5,318 nucleotides of DNA from an uncultured archaeon. GTDB lineage: Archaea; Halobacteriota; Methanosarcinia; Methanosarcinales; Methanoperedenaceae. The DNA lies in the NCBI GenBank assembly GCA_902386085.1, contig CABMIA010000144.1:1-5318 (forward strand), read 5' to 3'. A program made the position numbers and the translations under genes. The notes below the pieces were generated by a model. It searched no databases. It saw nothing but the letters and a program-made list of their open reading frames with translations, and had not been told where the DNA came from. Each line of letters begins with the position of its first letter. Within the stretch, counting starts at the first letter, position 1. Positions 1-5,220 of this stretch are shown in pieces.

Positions 1-256
1 CCTTGAGCGCATACAGGTAAGAAACCCACATCACGACCTGGAATGAGCCAGCGAGGATTGCGATAACAGAGGCAGGGTAGATGAACTCGATCCCCCTGGA
101 AATGAGAATGAGCAGCGCAAAAAGCTGCTGTATGATTATCAAAGAAAAAAGGTAGGCCGTTGCTGTCCTGGTGTAGCGGCTAAGGATGAACTTGTCAAGG
201 ATGGCAGTGGTGGCAACAGACGTGGTGCCGATAAGTGCATAAACGAACCAGTTCAT
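1..256 (-). CDS. EamA/DMT-family transporter, N-terminal part (cut by window edge)
   Basis: The reverse strand from the ATG at 256 is open to the window edge and gives 85 residues beginning MNWFVYALIGTTSVATTAIL. Hydrophobic stretches lie at about residues 3-19, 38-55 and 60-83, with a short charged loop (DKFILSRYTR) after the first. This pattern, and the start MNWFxYAL followed by LDKF, is typical of EamA-domain proteins of the drug/metabolite transporter superfamily, which are inner-membrane permeases of about 280-300 residues. The substrate cannot be inferred. The start codon overlaps the thiolase stop as ATGA (253-256), so the two genes are probably co-transcribed and translationally coupled. 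No clear Shine-Dalgarno site precedes it. The C-terminal two thirds lie outside the window. Confidence 0.83.
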   Translation of the reverse strand, partial: MNWFVYALIGTTSVATTAILDKFILSRYTRTATAYLFSLIIIQQLFALLILISRGIEFIYPASVIAILAGSFQVVMWVSYLYALK

Positions 257-657
257 GTCTCAACGATCATAGCGACGGCATTCCCGCCTCCAAGGCACAG
301 GGTGGCCAGTCCTCTTTTAAGTCCCCTGTCCTTTAAGGCATAAAGCAGCGTTACAAGTATTCTCGCGCCGCTGCATCCTATCGGATGTCCGAGGGCAACA
401 GCCCCGCCATTTACATTGAATTTAGAAGGTGGAACATCCAGCTCTTTTGCAACCGCGATCGAGGCAGAAGCATAGGCTTCGTTATGCTCGAACAGATCTA
501 TGTCATCGATTGTAAAACCCGTTTTATCAAGAAGTTTCCTGACCGTGGGAATAGGGGCTTCCATAACGTCTTCAGGCTGTGTTCCTCCGGTCGCGTAGCC
601 TGTTATTCTTGCCAGGGGCTTGACTCCCAGTTCATCTGCTTTTCCTGCCGAAGCCAC
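253..657 (-). CDS. Thiolase C-terminal piece (residues 255-388)
   Basis: Downstream of the TAA the frame stays open to the TGA at 253-255. The first usable start is a GTG at 657, giving 134 residues. The 36 codons between the stop and this GTG also read as thiolase (SIEKLAKLQPVFKKDG, then AGNSSQLSDGAAAL). The homologous frame is therefore longer than the piece that could be re-initiated. It carries the C-terminal thiolase domain with HNEAYA, NVNGGAVALGHPIGCSGAR and CLGGG. There is no sign of an independent promoter or ribosome binding site, so separate expression is doubtful. Confidence 0.6.
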   Translation of the reverse strand: MASAGKADELGVKPLARITGYATGGTQPEDVMEAPIPTVRKLLDKTGFTIDDIDLFEHNEAYASASIAVAKELDVPPSKFNVNGGAVALGHPIGCSGARILVTLLYALKDRGLKRGLATLCLGGGNAVAMIVET

Positions 658-765
658 AACCAGCGCGGCAGCACCGTCACTGAGCTGGGAACTGTTGCCA
701 GCGGTCAGGATACCATCTTTTTTAAAAACAGGCTGGAGTTTTGCAAGTTTCTCGATGGAGGTATA

Positions 766-1419
766 TTAACTTATTCCCTCATCATTAACGACCACAATGC
801 CATCAACTTCGACAGGCATAATCTCTTCGTTGAATTTTCCGTCATTCATTGCACGCATGGCTTTCATGTGGCTGCCCAGCGCGAACTCATCAGCCTCCTC
901 TCTCGTTATACCGTATTTCTGTGCCACTCTTTCACCGGTAAGCCCCATATGGTAATTGTTGTAAACTTCCCACAAACCGTCAAAAATAAGCGCATCTGTA
1001 ATTGAAGCATCCCCGAACTTCACGCCCCACCTCATATTCCTGATCAAATGCGGAGCTGCGCTCATATTTTCCATCCCGCCGGCAACTGCAATATCGGCGT
1101 CGCCAGCTTTTATCGCCTGTGCAGCAAGCATGACCGACTTCAAGCCCGAACCGCATACTTTATTTACGGTGAACGAACCGACCTCTGGCGGGATTCCGGC
1201 ATAGATCGCTGCCTGCCGCGAGGGATTCTGTCCCAGGCCGGCTGAGACCACATTGCCCATTATGACCTCTTCCACGTCCTGCATCCGCAGCCTTGCCCTG
1301 CTCACAGCCTCTTTTATCGCGATCGCTCCCAGCCTTTGGGCTGGTACGTCCTTGAATGCGCGGCCGAACTTTCCCACTGGCGTCCTGACCCCACTTATGA
1401 GAACCACTTCTTCTGGCAT
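766..1419 (-). CDS. Thiolase N-terminal piece (residues 1-217)
   Basis: This is what ordinary translation from the ATG at 1419 would yield: 217 residues, MPEEVVLISGVRTPVGKFGR onward, ending at TAA 766-768. It holds the N-terminal thiolase domain, including nucleophile Cys89, the GGMENMS motif at 114-120 and the HMGLTGE loop at 157-163. It lacks the C-terminal half that supplies the catalytic histidine and second cysteine, so alone it should be inactive. The ATG is supported by homology to the usual thiolase N-terminus (VxIxxxxRTPxGKFGG). No Shine-Dalgarno site precedes it, which fits a leaderless or short-leader mRNA. Confidence 0.8.
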   Translation of the reverse strand: MPEEVVLISGVRTPVGKFGRAFKDVPAQRLGAIAIKEAVSRARLRMQDVEEVIMGNVVSAGLGQNPSRQAAIYAGIPPEVGSFTVNKVCGSGLKSVMLAAQAIKAGDADIAVAGGMENMSAAPHLIRNMRWGVKFGDASITDALIFDGLWEVYNNYHMGLTGERVAQKYGITREEADEFALGSHMKAMRAMNDGKFNEEIMPVEVDGIVVVNDEGIS

Positions 1420-1462
1420 AAAACACTATTGTTTGTTTTCTTGTTGATGTTATATCAATTTT
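1420..1462 (-). promoter_or_regulatory. Candidate archaeal promoter of the thiolase gene
   Basis: On the minus strand, TTGATATAAC (around 1450-1460) with an A-rich stretch just upstream (CCAAAAA) resembles a TATA box with a BRE-like element. It sits about 35 bases before the ATG at 1419, which would put transcription start only some 10 bases upstream of the codon. This agrees with the missing Shine-Dalgarno site. The assignment rests on composition and spacing only. Confidence 0.4.
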
Positions 1463-1539
1463 TGGATGCGCAGGATATTTTGTCAATTTTAATACATACT
1501 GACTCGGATTTGGTAAAGCTAAGATAAACACTGAACCGG

Positions 1540-1596
1540 TACGAACTCGATACGAACTCGGACTGATGACTTCGTTTCAGTTCGTTTTGAGTTCGT
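1540..1596. repeat. Imperfect palindrome made of phased ACGAACT half-sites
   Basis: Two direct copies of TACGAACTCG(A/G) lie back to back at 1540-1550 and 1551-1561. The inverse unit AGTTCGT occurs at 1579-1585 and 1590-1596, with a variant ACTTCGT at 1569-1575. Copies are spaced 10-11 bases apart, one helical turn. The arms 1541-1558 and 1579-1596 are complementary over 18 positions with 16 Watson-Crick pairs, one G-U pair and one mismatch, around a 20-base loop. The array lies in the spacer behind the M20 gene and about 120-175 bases upstream of the thiolase start. It could be a binding array for a dimeric regulator, an RNA hairpin at the end of the M20 transcript, or both. A T6 run at 1607-1612 follows only on the plus strand, where no gene precedes, so a simple terminator is unlikely. 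Confidence 0.7.
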
Positions 1597-1644
1597 TGTT
1601 AACGTCTTTTTTCATACCTGAACGCAAGTCGGCAAAGAAGTAAA

Positions 1645-1983
1645 TCAACCACATATCAGCTTCGCCAGGAACTTCGTGAACATCACGAGGTCCTCGGCCA
1701 GGATATTCTCGTCGTCTGCATGCGCATTGCTCTCAGTCCACCTCCCGAGTCCAAAACAGCATGCAGGAAGTCCCGTGACCATGACGGCATATGCTACGTC
1801 AAGGCTTCCCTGCGCCCCTGCAAGCGCTACATCCCTTCCTGCCACCTCGCATGCGACTCTTTTAACTTCTTTCACCCATTCATGGTTCATATCAGTGAGC
1901 ATAGGCCCATAGATATTGTCGCAGCTCATCCTGAGATCGATATCCGGATGTTTCTCATGCACCCGTGCGATGGCCGCGTTCAT
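1645..1983 (-). CDS. M20 peptidase C-terminal piece (residues 307-418)
   Basis: After the TAA the same frame stays open to a TGA at 1645-1647. The first ATG is at 1983, giving 112 residues. They form the C-terminal part of the catalytic domain, including the GLPACCFGLG segment and the late metal ligand in SNAHADDENI. Codons between the stop and this ATG (EVCRE) belong to the same protein. Independent translation is possible only by re-initiation; no ribosome binding site is evident. Confidence 0.6.
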   Translation of the reverse strand: MNAAIARVHEKHPDIDLRMSCDNIYGPMLTDMNHEWVKEVKRVACEVAGRDVALAGAQGSLDVAYAVMVTGLPACCFGLGRWTESNAHADDENILAEDLVMFTKFLAKLICG

Positions 1984-1998
1984 CTCCCTGCAAACTTC

Positions 1999-2901
1999 TT
2001 AGAATTTCTCTTCAGGGATATAGCGGCGGTCCCCTTTCATCGTGCAACTGTCGGGAACGATATTCTGTTTCACGCCTGCGTTTATTACAGTTATATTGAG
2101 GACAGGTAGAAGTGTTTTGATCCCGGTCTTACGGCTTATCGCAATGCTGGCAGGCACTTTTGACCGACGCTTCTCGACCTTTGCCTTCAGTTCCATCAGT
2201 TCGTTCATGACCGGGATGGATTTCTCTATGGCATTCACTCCAAGGAAACTGCTCCCGCTGTGGTATGATTTCCCGAAGACATCAATCTGCCAGTTCACGT
2301 TCCCGTTCGAGGCGATTGTGATATCATCGCTGTCACCGTCCATGCTCAGGAAATAATCAGCCTCAAGTTTCCCGATGTCTGCAAGGTAGCAGAGGCCGGC
2401 ATACGGCCCCATCTCCTCATCCGTGGTGAGGGCGATATTCAGGTTGTACTTTGGTCTTATATCCAGTTCCTTCATCGCAGAAAGCACAGTTAATAGCGCG
2501 GCAGGTCCTCCTTTTGAGTCAGCCACGCCCCGGCCGAAGATGTGTCCGTCTTTAAGCGTACATTCAAACGGCGGCACGCTCCAGTTTGCACTTGCAGGGA
2601 CGACATCAAGGTGCGTGTTGACCAGCAGGGTTTTTTCAGCGCCCACATCAAGTTTTGCGGACAGGTTCACCCGATCTCCAACAAGATGCGAAAGGCGTGG
2701 ATTTTTCTTCTCAAACAGATCACGCGGCATGACAAGCTTTTCGGTCACAAAGCCAAGGGTTTCAAGCTTTTGCGCCATAAATTCCATGATCTTTCCATAA
2801 TTCTCACCCGGCGGTACCTGTGTTGGGATGCGCACAAGCTCATCAAGCGTCTTTACCGTCTCATCAGTTCTGGATTCAAGATAATCAAATAATGCCTGCA
2901 T
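1999..2901 (-). CDS. M20 peptidase N-terminal piece (residues 1-300)
   Basis: Translation from the ATG at 2901 would stop at TAA 1999-2001 after 300 residues. The piece contains the first part of the catalytic domain with ligands His97, Asp128, Glu163 and the acidic residue near 188-190. It also contains the inserted dimerisation domain (about 205-300), ending just after the GDRRYIPEE strand. It lacks the C-terminal section with the last metal-binding histidine, so it should not form a complete di-metal site. The start is chosen because MQALFDYLESRTDETVKTLD gives a normal M20 N-terminus; no Shine-Dalgarno site is visible before it. Confidence 0.8.
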   Translation of the reverse strand: MQALFDYLESRTDETVKTLDELVRIPTQVPPGENYGKIMEFMAQKLETLGFVTEKLVMPRDLFEKKNPRLSHLVGDRVNLSAKLDVGAEKTLLVNTHLDVVPASANWSVPPFECTLKDGHIFGRGVADSKGGPAALLTVLSAMKELDIRPKYNLNIALTTDEEMGPYAGLCYLADIGKLEADYFLSMDGDSDDITIASNGNVNWQIDVFGKSYHSGSSFLGVNAIEKSIPVMNELMELKAKVEKRRSKVPASIAISRKTGIKTLLPVLNITVINAGVKQNIVPDSCTMKGDRRYIPEEKF

Positions 2902-2966
2902 TATGTACTAAAAAAGCCGTTATCATCCAAATCCTTTTTGCTTTGGTTACTGCTATTAGAACAAAA
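2902..2966. promoter_or_regulatory. Divergent intergenic spacer between the M20 and GTPase genes
   Basis: These 65 bases separate two start codons pointing away from each other, so they and the adjoining coding ends must hold both promoters. I see A/T-rich runs (CTAAAAAAG at about 2908-2916 and CTTTTTGCTTTGG) but no box good enough to assign. Neither start has a Shine-Dalgarno site. Confidence 0.4.
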
Positions 2967-4058
2967 ATGACACTTGAAGAAGAAATAAAGGCTATCGAAG
3001 ATGAGATTAGCAAAACTAAATATAACAAGGCCACGGAGCACCATATCGGCCGTCTTAAAGCAAAAGTTGCAGCACTTAAGGAAACGGTACTGAAGAGGGC
3101 ATCCTCAAAGTCAGGCGGGGAAGGGTTTTCTGTCAGGAAATCAGGGGATGCATCGGTCGTGCTTGTCGGATTTCCCTCAGTGGGAAAAAGCACATTACTG
3201 AACAGTCTTACCGGAGCGGAGTCGCTGGTCGCGGCTTATGAATTCACCACGCTGGATGTGGTGCCGGGAGCGATGGAATATAAGGGCGCCACTATCCAGA
3301 TACTTGATGTGCCGGGTATCGTAAAAGGCGCAGCATCAGGAAGAGGGCGCGGCAAGGAGGTTCTTGCAGTTGTAAGGAACGCTGACCTTGCAGTAATATT
3401 GCTTGATGTATTCCAGCTTGTTCATTATGATGTTCTTGTCCAGGAACTCTACGATGCAGGCATACGGGTCAATTCAAGACCTCCGGATGTAACTATAGTA
3501 AAAAAGCCACGGGGCGGAGTGACAGTCAACAGCACGGTTTACCTGGATCTTGATGAGGATACCATAAAAATGATCCTGGTAGAAAACAGGATCCATAATG
3601 CAAATGTGGTGATACGGGAAAATATCAGCATCGACCAGTTGATAGATGCCATCCTGGGCAACAGGAAATACATCCCGGCTATCGTGGTTATCAATAAGAT
3701 CGACCTTGCAGATAAATATACGCTCCTTAACTGTAAAGAAAAATTCCCTGATGCCCTTCTCGTTTCGGCAGACAAAAAAGTGCATATCGATGAACTCAAG
3801 GAAAAGCTGTACCAGGAACTCGGGTTTATCCGGATTTTCCTGAAGCCCCAGGGTCAGCCCCCTGACCTTGATGAACCCCTGATAGTCAGGTACGGCTCAT
3901 CTGTAGGAGATATATGCGACAAGCTTCACCGTGATTTCAAGAACAGGTTCAGGTATGCCCAGATATGGGGCGACTCGGCGAAACATAAGGGACAGCGCAC
4001 AGGTATAGACCATGTGCTGTATGACAACGATATCCTCACGATAATATTGAGGAAGTGA
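2967..4058 (+). CDS. DRG-family GTP-binding protein with TGS domain (archaeal Drg/Rbg-like)
   Basis: This is a 363-residue OBG/DRG-type GTPase, the usual length for archaeal and eukaryotic DRG proteins, which associate with ribosomes and translation. The start at 2967 (MTLEEEIKAIEDEISKTKYN) gives the family's helical N-terminus; the frame is open further upstream, but that extension would run over the divergent spacer and the M20 start and has no family character. Domains in order are a helical N-terminus (1-60), P-loop GFPSVGKST (68-76), the switch I segment YEFTTLDVVPG (91-101), G3 DVPG (114-117), the DRG-typical insert (about 165-225), G4 NKID (243-246), the SADK G5-like segment (267-270) and a C-terminal TGS domain (about 288-363) ending in DNDILTIILRK. 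No key residue is missing. Three bases separate its stop from the Nudix start, so it probably leads a three-gene transcript. Confidence 0.96.
   Translation: MTLEEEIKAIEDEISKTKYNKATEHHIGRLKAKVAALKETVLKRASSKSGGEGFSVRKSGDASVVLVGFPSVGKSTLLNSLTGAESLVAAYEFTTLDVVPGAMEYKGATIQILDVPGIVKGAASGRGRGKEVLAVVRNADLAVILLDVFQLVHYDVLVQELYDAGIRVNSRPPDVTIVKKPRGGVTVNSTVYLDLDEDTIKMILVENRIHNANVVIRENISIDQLIDAILGNRKYIPAIVVINKIDLADKYTLLNCKEKFPDALLVSADKKVHIDELKEKLYQELGFIRIFLKPQGQPPDLDEPLIVRYGSSVGDICDKLHRDFKNRFRYAQIWGDSAKHKGQRTGIDHVLYDNDILTIILRK
4049..4055 (+). promoter_or_regulatory. Ribosome binding site that favours the ATG at 4062 for the Nudix gene
   Basis: GAGGAAG overlaps the last codons of the GTPase gene, and the GAGGA core lies 8 bases before the ATG at 4062. 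A TTG at 4059 in the same frame would be an alternative start adding one residue. The ATG is preferred. Confidence 0.55.
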
Positions 4059-4061
4059 TTG

Positions 4062-4511
4062 ATGAAACCAGTAACGCCGCTTCTGACAGTGGACGCGCTG
4101 ATAATATATGAAGGGAAACTTGTTCTCATAAAACGGAAGAACCCACCGTACAAGGATCAGTTCGCGCTTCCGGGCGGTTTTGTCGAGATCGGGGAGACCG
4201 TCGAGGAAGCGGTTGTCCGGGAAGCGAAAGAGGAAACGGGGCTTGATATAGAGCTAATCAAGCTTGCAGGTGTGTATTCGGACCCTTCACGCGACCCGAG
4301 GGGTCATACAGTTTCGGTGTGTTTTCTTGCCCTGGGAAAAGGAAACCTTAAAGCAGGTTCGGATGCTAAAGATACAAGGCTTTTCAGTTTAAGCCAGATA
4401 CCAGCACTGGCATTTGACCATAATAAGATCATAGAAGAAGCTAAGAGTGATATAAATGGAATTTTGTCCGAAATGCAAGAGCATGATGATGCCTGCCAAG
4501 AACGTTTTTAA
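4062..4511 (+). CDS. Nudix hydrolase, probable ADP-ribose pyrophosphatase
   Basis: This 149-residue protein has a perfect Nudix box at residues 39-61, starting GFVEIGE and ending REAKEETGL, matching GX5EX7REUXEEXGU. The box binds the metal that cleaves a nucleoside diphosphate linked to another moiety. The later segment YSDPSRDPRGHTVSVCF (72-88) resembles methanogen ADP-ribose pyrophosphatases such as the M. jannaschii enzyme, so ADP-ribose is the likely substrate; related nucleotides are possible. It follows the GTPase gene by 3 bases. Its last 18 codons overlap the start of the TFS gene out of frame. The C-terminal tail (LSEMQEHDDACQERF) is probably constrained more by TFS than by Nudix function. 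It ends in TAA at 4509-4511, and a TGA follows seven codons later in the same frame. Confidence 0.93.
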   Translation: MKPVTPLLTVDALIIYEGKLVLIKRKNPPYKDQFALPGGFVEIGETVEEAVVREAKEETGLDIELIKLAGVYSDPSRDPRGHTVSVCFLALGKGNLKAGSDAKDTRLFSLSQIPALAFDHNKIIEEAKSDINGILSEMQEHDDACQERF

Positions 4512-4758
4512 ATGCAGGAAATGCGGGTTTGAGCAGGAAATTACGAAAGGTTTTGTCTCAAAGACCGAGAGGAATGAACGCGAGGTAACTGTCCTGGAAA
4601 ACAGGGAAATGGGGATGCCCACAACACGGGCCAAATGTGAGGACTGCGGCAATGATACCGCATACTGGTGGATGCGGCAGTTGCGGTCGGCGGATGAGAG
4701 CGAGGTCAGGTTTTTCAGGTGCACCAAGTGCGGGAAGACGTGGAGGGAGTATAGTTAG
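4456..4758 (+). CDS. tfs: Transcription factor S (archaeal TFIIS-like RNA cleavage factor)
   Basis: The 100-residue protein has an N-terminal zinc ribbon (Cys4, Cys7, Cys20, Cys23), a linker, and a C-terminal TFIIS-type zinc ribbon (Cys61, Cys64, Cys89, Cys92). The acidic hairpin RSADESE has the Asp80-Glu81 pair that reaches into the RNA polymerase active site and stimulates cleavage of backtracked transcripts. Length and every key residue fit archaeal TFS. The ATG at 4456 lies inside the Nudix gene, with GAGTGAT at 4445-4451 as a plausible Shine-Dalgarno site four bases upstream. The 56-bp overlap suggests translational coupling. It is the last gene of the GTPase-Nudix-TFS set and ends in TAG. 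Confidence 0.96.
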   Translation: MEFCPKCKSMMMPAKNVFKCRKCGFEQEITKGFVSKTERNEREVTVLENREMGMPTTRAKCEDCGNDTAYWWMRQLRSADESEVRFFRCTKCGKTWREYS

Positions 4759-4813
4759 GGCGGTTATTGAAGAACCGGGATGATTGGAACAGACTTTAGA
4801 GTATAGATTAGGG
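4747..4813 (+). repeat. Short imperfect direct repeat at the end of tfs
   Basis: GAGTATAGTTAGGG at 4747-4760, spanning the tfs stop codon, recurs as GAGTATAGATTAGGG at 4799-4813 with one inserted base. It may be a small local duplication or coincidence in A/T-rich DNA; no function is apparent. Confidence 0.35.
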
Positions 4814-4884
4814 TTAGAACATCTAAGAGGAGAGAGGTTCGGCGTTACAAAAACGCTATACATAGGCCGCGATATTTATACTGG
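4759..4884. other. Non-coding stretch after tfs
   Basis: I see no gene here. Two weak hairpins are present, CGGTT/AACCG (4761-4777) just after the tfs stop and GCGTT/AACGC (4842-4856), neither followed by a T run, so no terminator is assigned. On the minus strand a short segment reading SVFVTPNLS (around 4830-4857) might be a further eroded part of the ligase remnant next to it, but this is too weak to claim. Confidence 0.4.
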
Positions 4885-5123
4885 TTATACTAAAGTGTGG
4901 TTAGGTTTATCCATATAATAAGGAGAACTTGCAAGAATTATATCAGGTTGAGAAATTACCTTCCTTTAACTGGCAGAGTATATCAAACCTGAACGAAACG
5001 TCGTTGTGGGTCGCAGGCCCCAGGTCTCTTACAATAACGGCATCAAGCCCTGTAATATCTATGCAATTGTTTTGAATGCTTATTTGCTTTTGCAGTTTAT
5101 TCCTGAATGCTCACTATTGTCAT
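4885..5123 (-). pseudogene. Decayed remnant of a RimK-family ATP-grasp alpha-L-glutamate ligase
   Basis: Two adjoining minus-strand frames read like parts of one RimK/MptN/CofF-type protein. The first, about 5080 to 4943, gives CIDITGLDAVIVRDLGPATH followed by NDVSFRFDILCQLKEG, close to the conserved DAVIVRDxGP...SFRxDIL...LEE segment of archaeal members. Reading then continues one frame over from 4959 to 4885 as VISQPDIILASSPYYMDK, which recalls the next family block (VINSPxAIExAxNKYYxxxLL). Both frames end in stops. Only about 25 codons separate a possible start (ATG at 5123, MTIVSIQE then TAA) from the LDAVIVRD block, where relatives have roughly 60-70, so the N-terminal region is deleted. 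Such ligases add glutamate to ribosomal protein S6 or to coenzymes F420 or tetrahydromethanopterin. The fragment cannot be functional. Family assignment is from remembered motifs. Confidence 0.6.
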
Positions 5124-5157
5124 CAAACGGTATTCAAATATCTTTTATACTCTACGG
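5123..5157 (-). promoter_or_regulatory. Candidate TATA promoter of the ligase remnant (leaderless)
   Basis: On the minus strand, TATAAAAG (5142-5149), preceded by GTAGAG, lies about 23 bases before the ATG at 5123, the spacing expected for an archaeal leaderless transcript. It may be the surviving promoter of the decayed ligase gene. Read on the plus strand, the same bases give TTTTATAC (5143-5150), which could serve the gene starting at 5221. Confidence 0.4.
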
Positions 5158-5220
5158 TAAATAAGTAATGTAATAGAGCAAACTTGAAGAAAACAGGATG
5201 AAAATATCAGGGGCAGGCTA

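Larger units (their letters stand above)
253..1419 (-). pseudogene. Acetyl-CoA C-acetyltransferase (thiolase) interrupted by one in-frame TAA
   Basis: The whole 388-codon frame matches the usual thiolase length of about 390 residues and runs without any frameshift. Its only defect is a TAA at codon 218 (766-768). All catalytic landmarks are present: the nucleophile Cys89 in NKVCGSG, the HNEAYA motif at 312-317, His345 in GHPIGCSGAR, and Cys375 in CLGGG. Thiolases of this class condense two acetyl-CoA into acetoacetyl-CoA, or cleave it, in the cytoplasm, feeding mevalonate, polyhydroxyalkanoate or beta-oxidation-like routes. No partner gene in the window tells which. The stop falls in the loop where relatives usually read DEGI(R/S)xDTS. 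The next codon is also odd: TAT (Tyr) where Asp is usual. It could be a recent pseudogene, a sequence error or a recoded codon. The family call is firm; its functional state is not. Confidence 0.88.
1645..2901 (-). pseudogene. M20-family metallopeptidase/deacylase (ArgE/DapE/CPG2-like) interrupted by one in-frame TAA
   Basis: The frame covers 418 codons, a normal length for M20 enzymes, and its only defect is a TAA at codon 301 (1999-2001). Di-zinc ligands are recognisable in order: His97 and Asp99 in NTHLDVVPA, Asp128 in GRGVADSKGG, Glu162-Glu163 in TTDEEMG, an acidic residue in SMDGDSD (187-192), and a late His394 in SNAHADDEN. His214 (SYHSGSS) sits in the inserted dimerisation domain. Relatives hydrolyse N-acyl amino acids, succinyl-diaminopimelate or small peptides in the cytoplasm. 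The substrate is not decidable here. The stop follows GDRRYIPEEKF, where relatives usually have an acidic residue and continue; the downstream EVCREM continues the family pattern. The gene stands alone between a divergent GTPase gene and a 225-bp spacer. Confidence 0.88.

Noticed and set aside
766..768. Pyrrolysine or selenocysteine readthrough for the interrupted genes
   Set aside because: Those systems read TAG and TGA. Both interruptions here are TAA, and no SECIS-like element was sought or expected.
385..1005. A 206-codon plus-strand open frame opposite the thiolase gene
   Set aside because: It lies antisense to clear thiolase coding sequence, has no recognisable domain, and its composition is that of a shadow frame. 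It spans the TAA site only because it is on the other strand.
1540..1596. CRISPR array or mobile-element ends
   Set aside because: The units are 7-11 bases with no spacers of uniform length, and there is no transposase, target duplication or cas gene nearby.
2820..2966. An upstream extension of the GTPase frame adding 49 residues
   Set aside because: It would overlap the divergent M20 start and reads as random sequence; the family N-terminus begins at the ATG at 2967.
4761..4777. Hairpin just after the tfs stop as an intrinsic terminator
   Set aside because: The stem is only five base pairs and no T run follows.
4558..4863. A 101-codon minus-strand open frame opposite tfs
   Set aside because: Most of it is antisense to the conserved zinc-ribbon coding region, with no recognisable domain.
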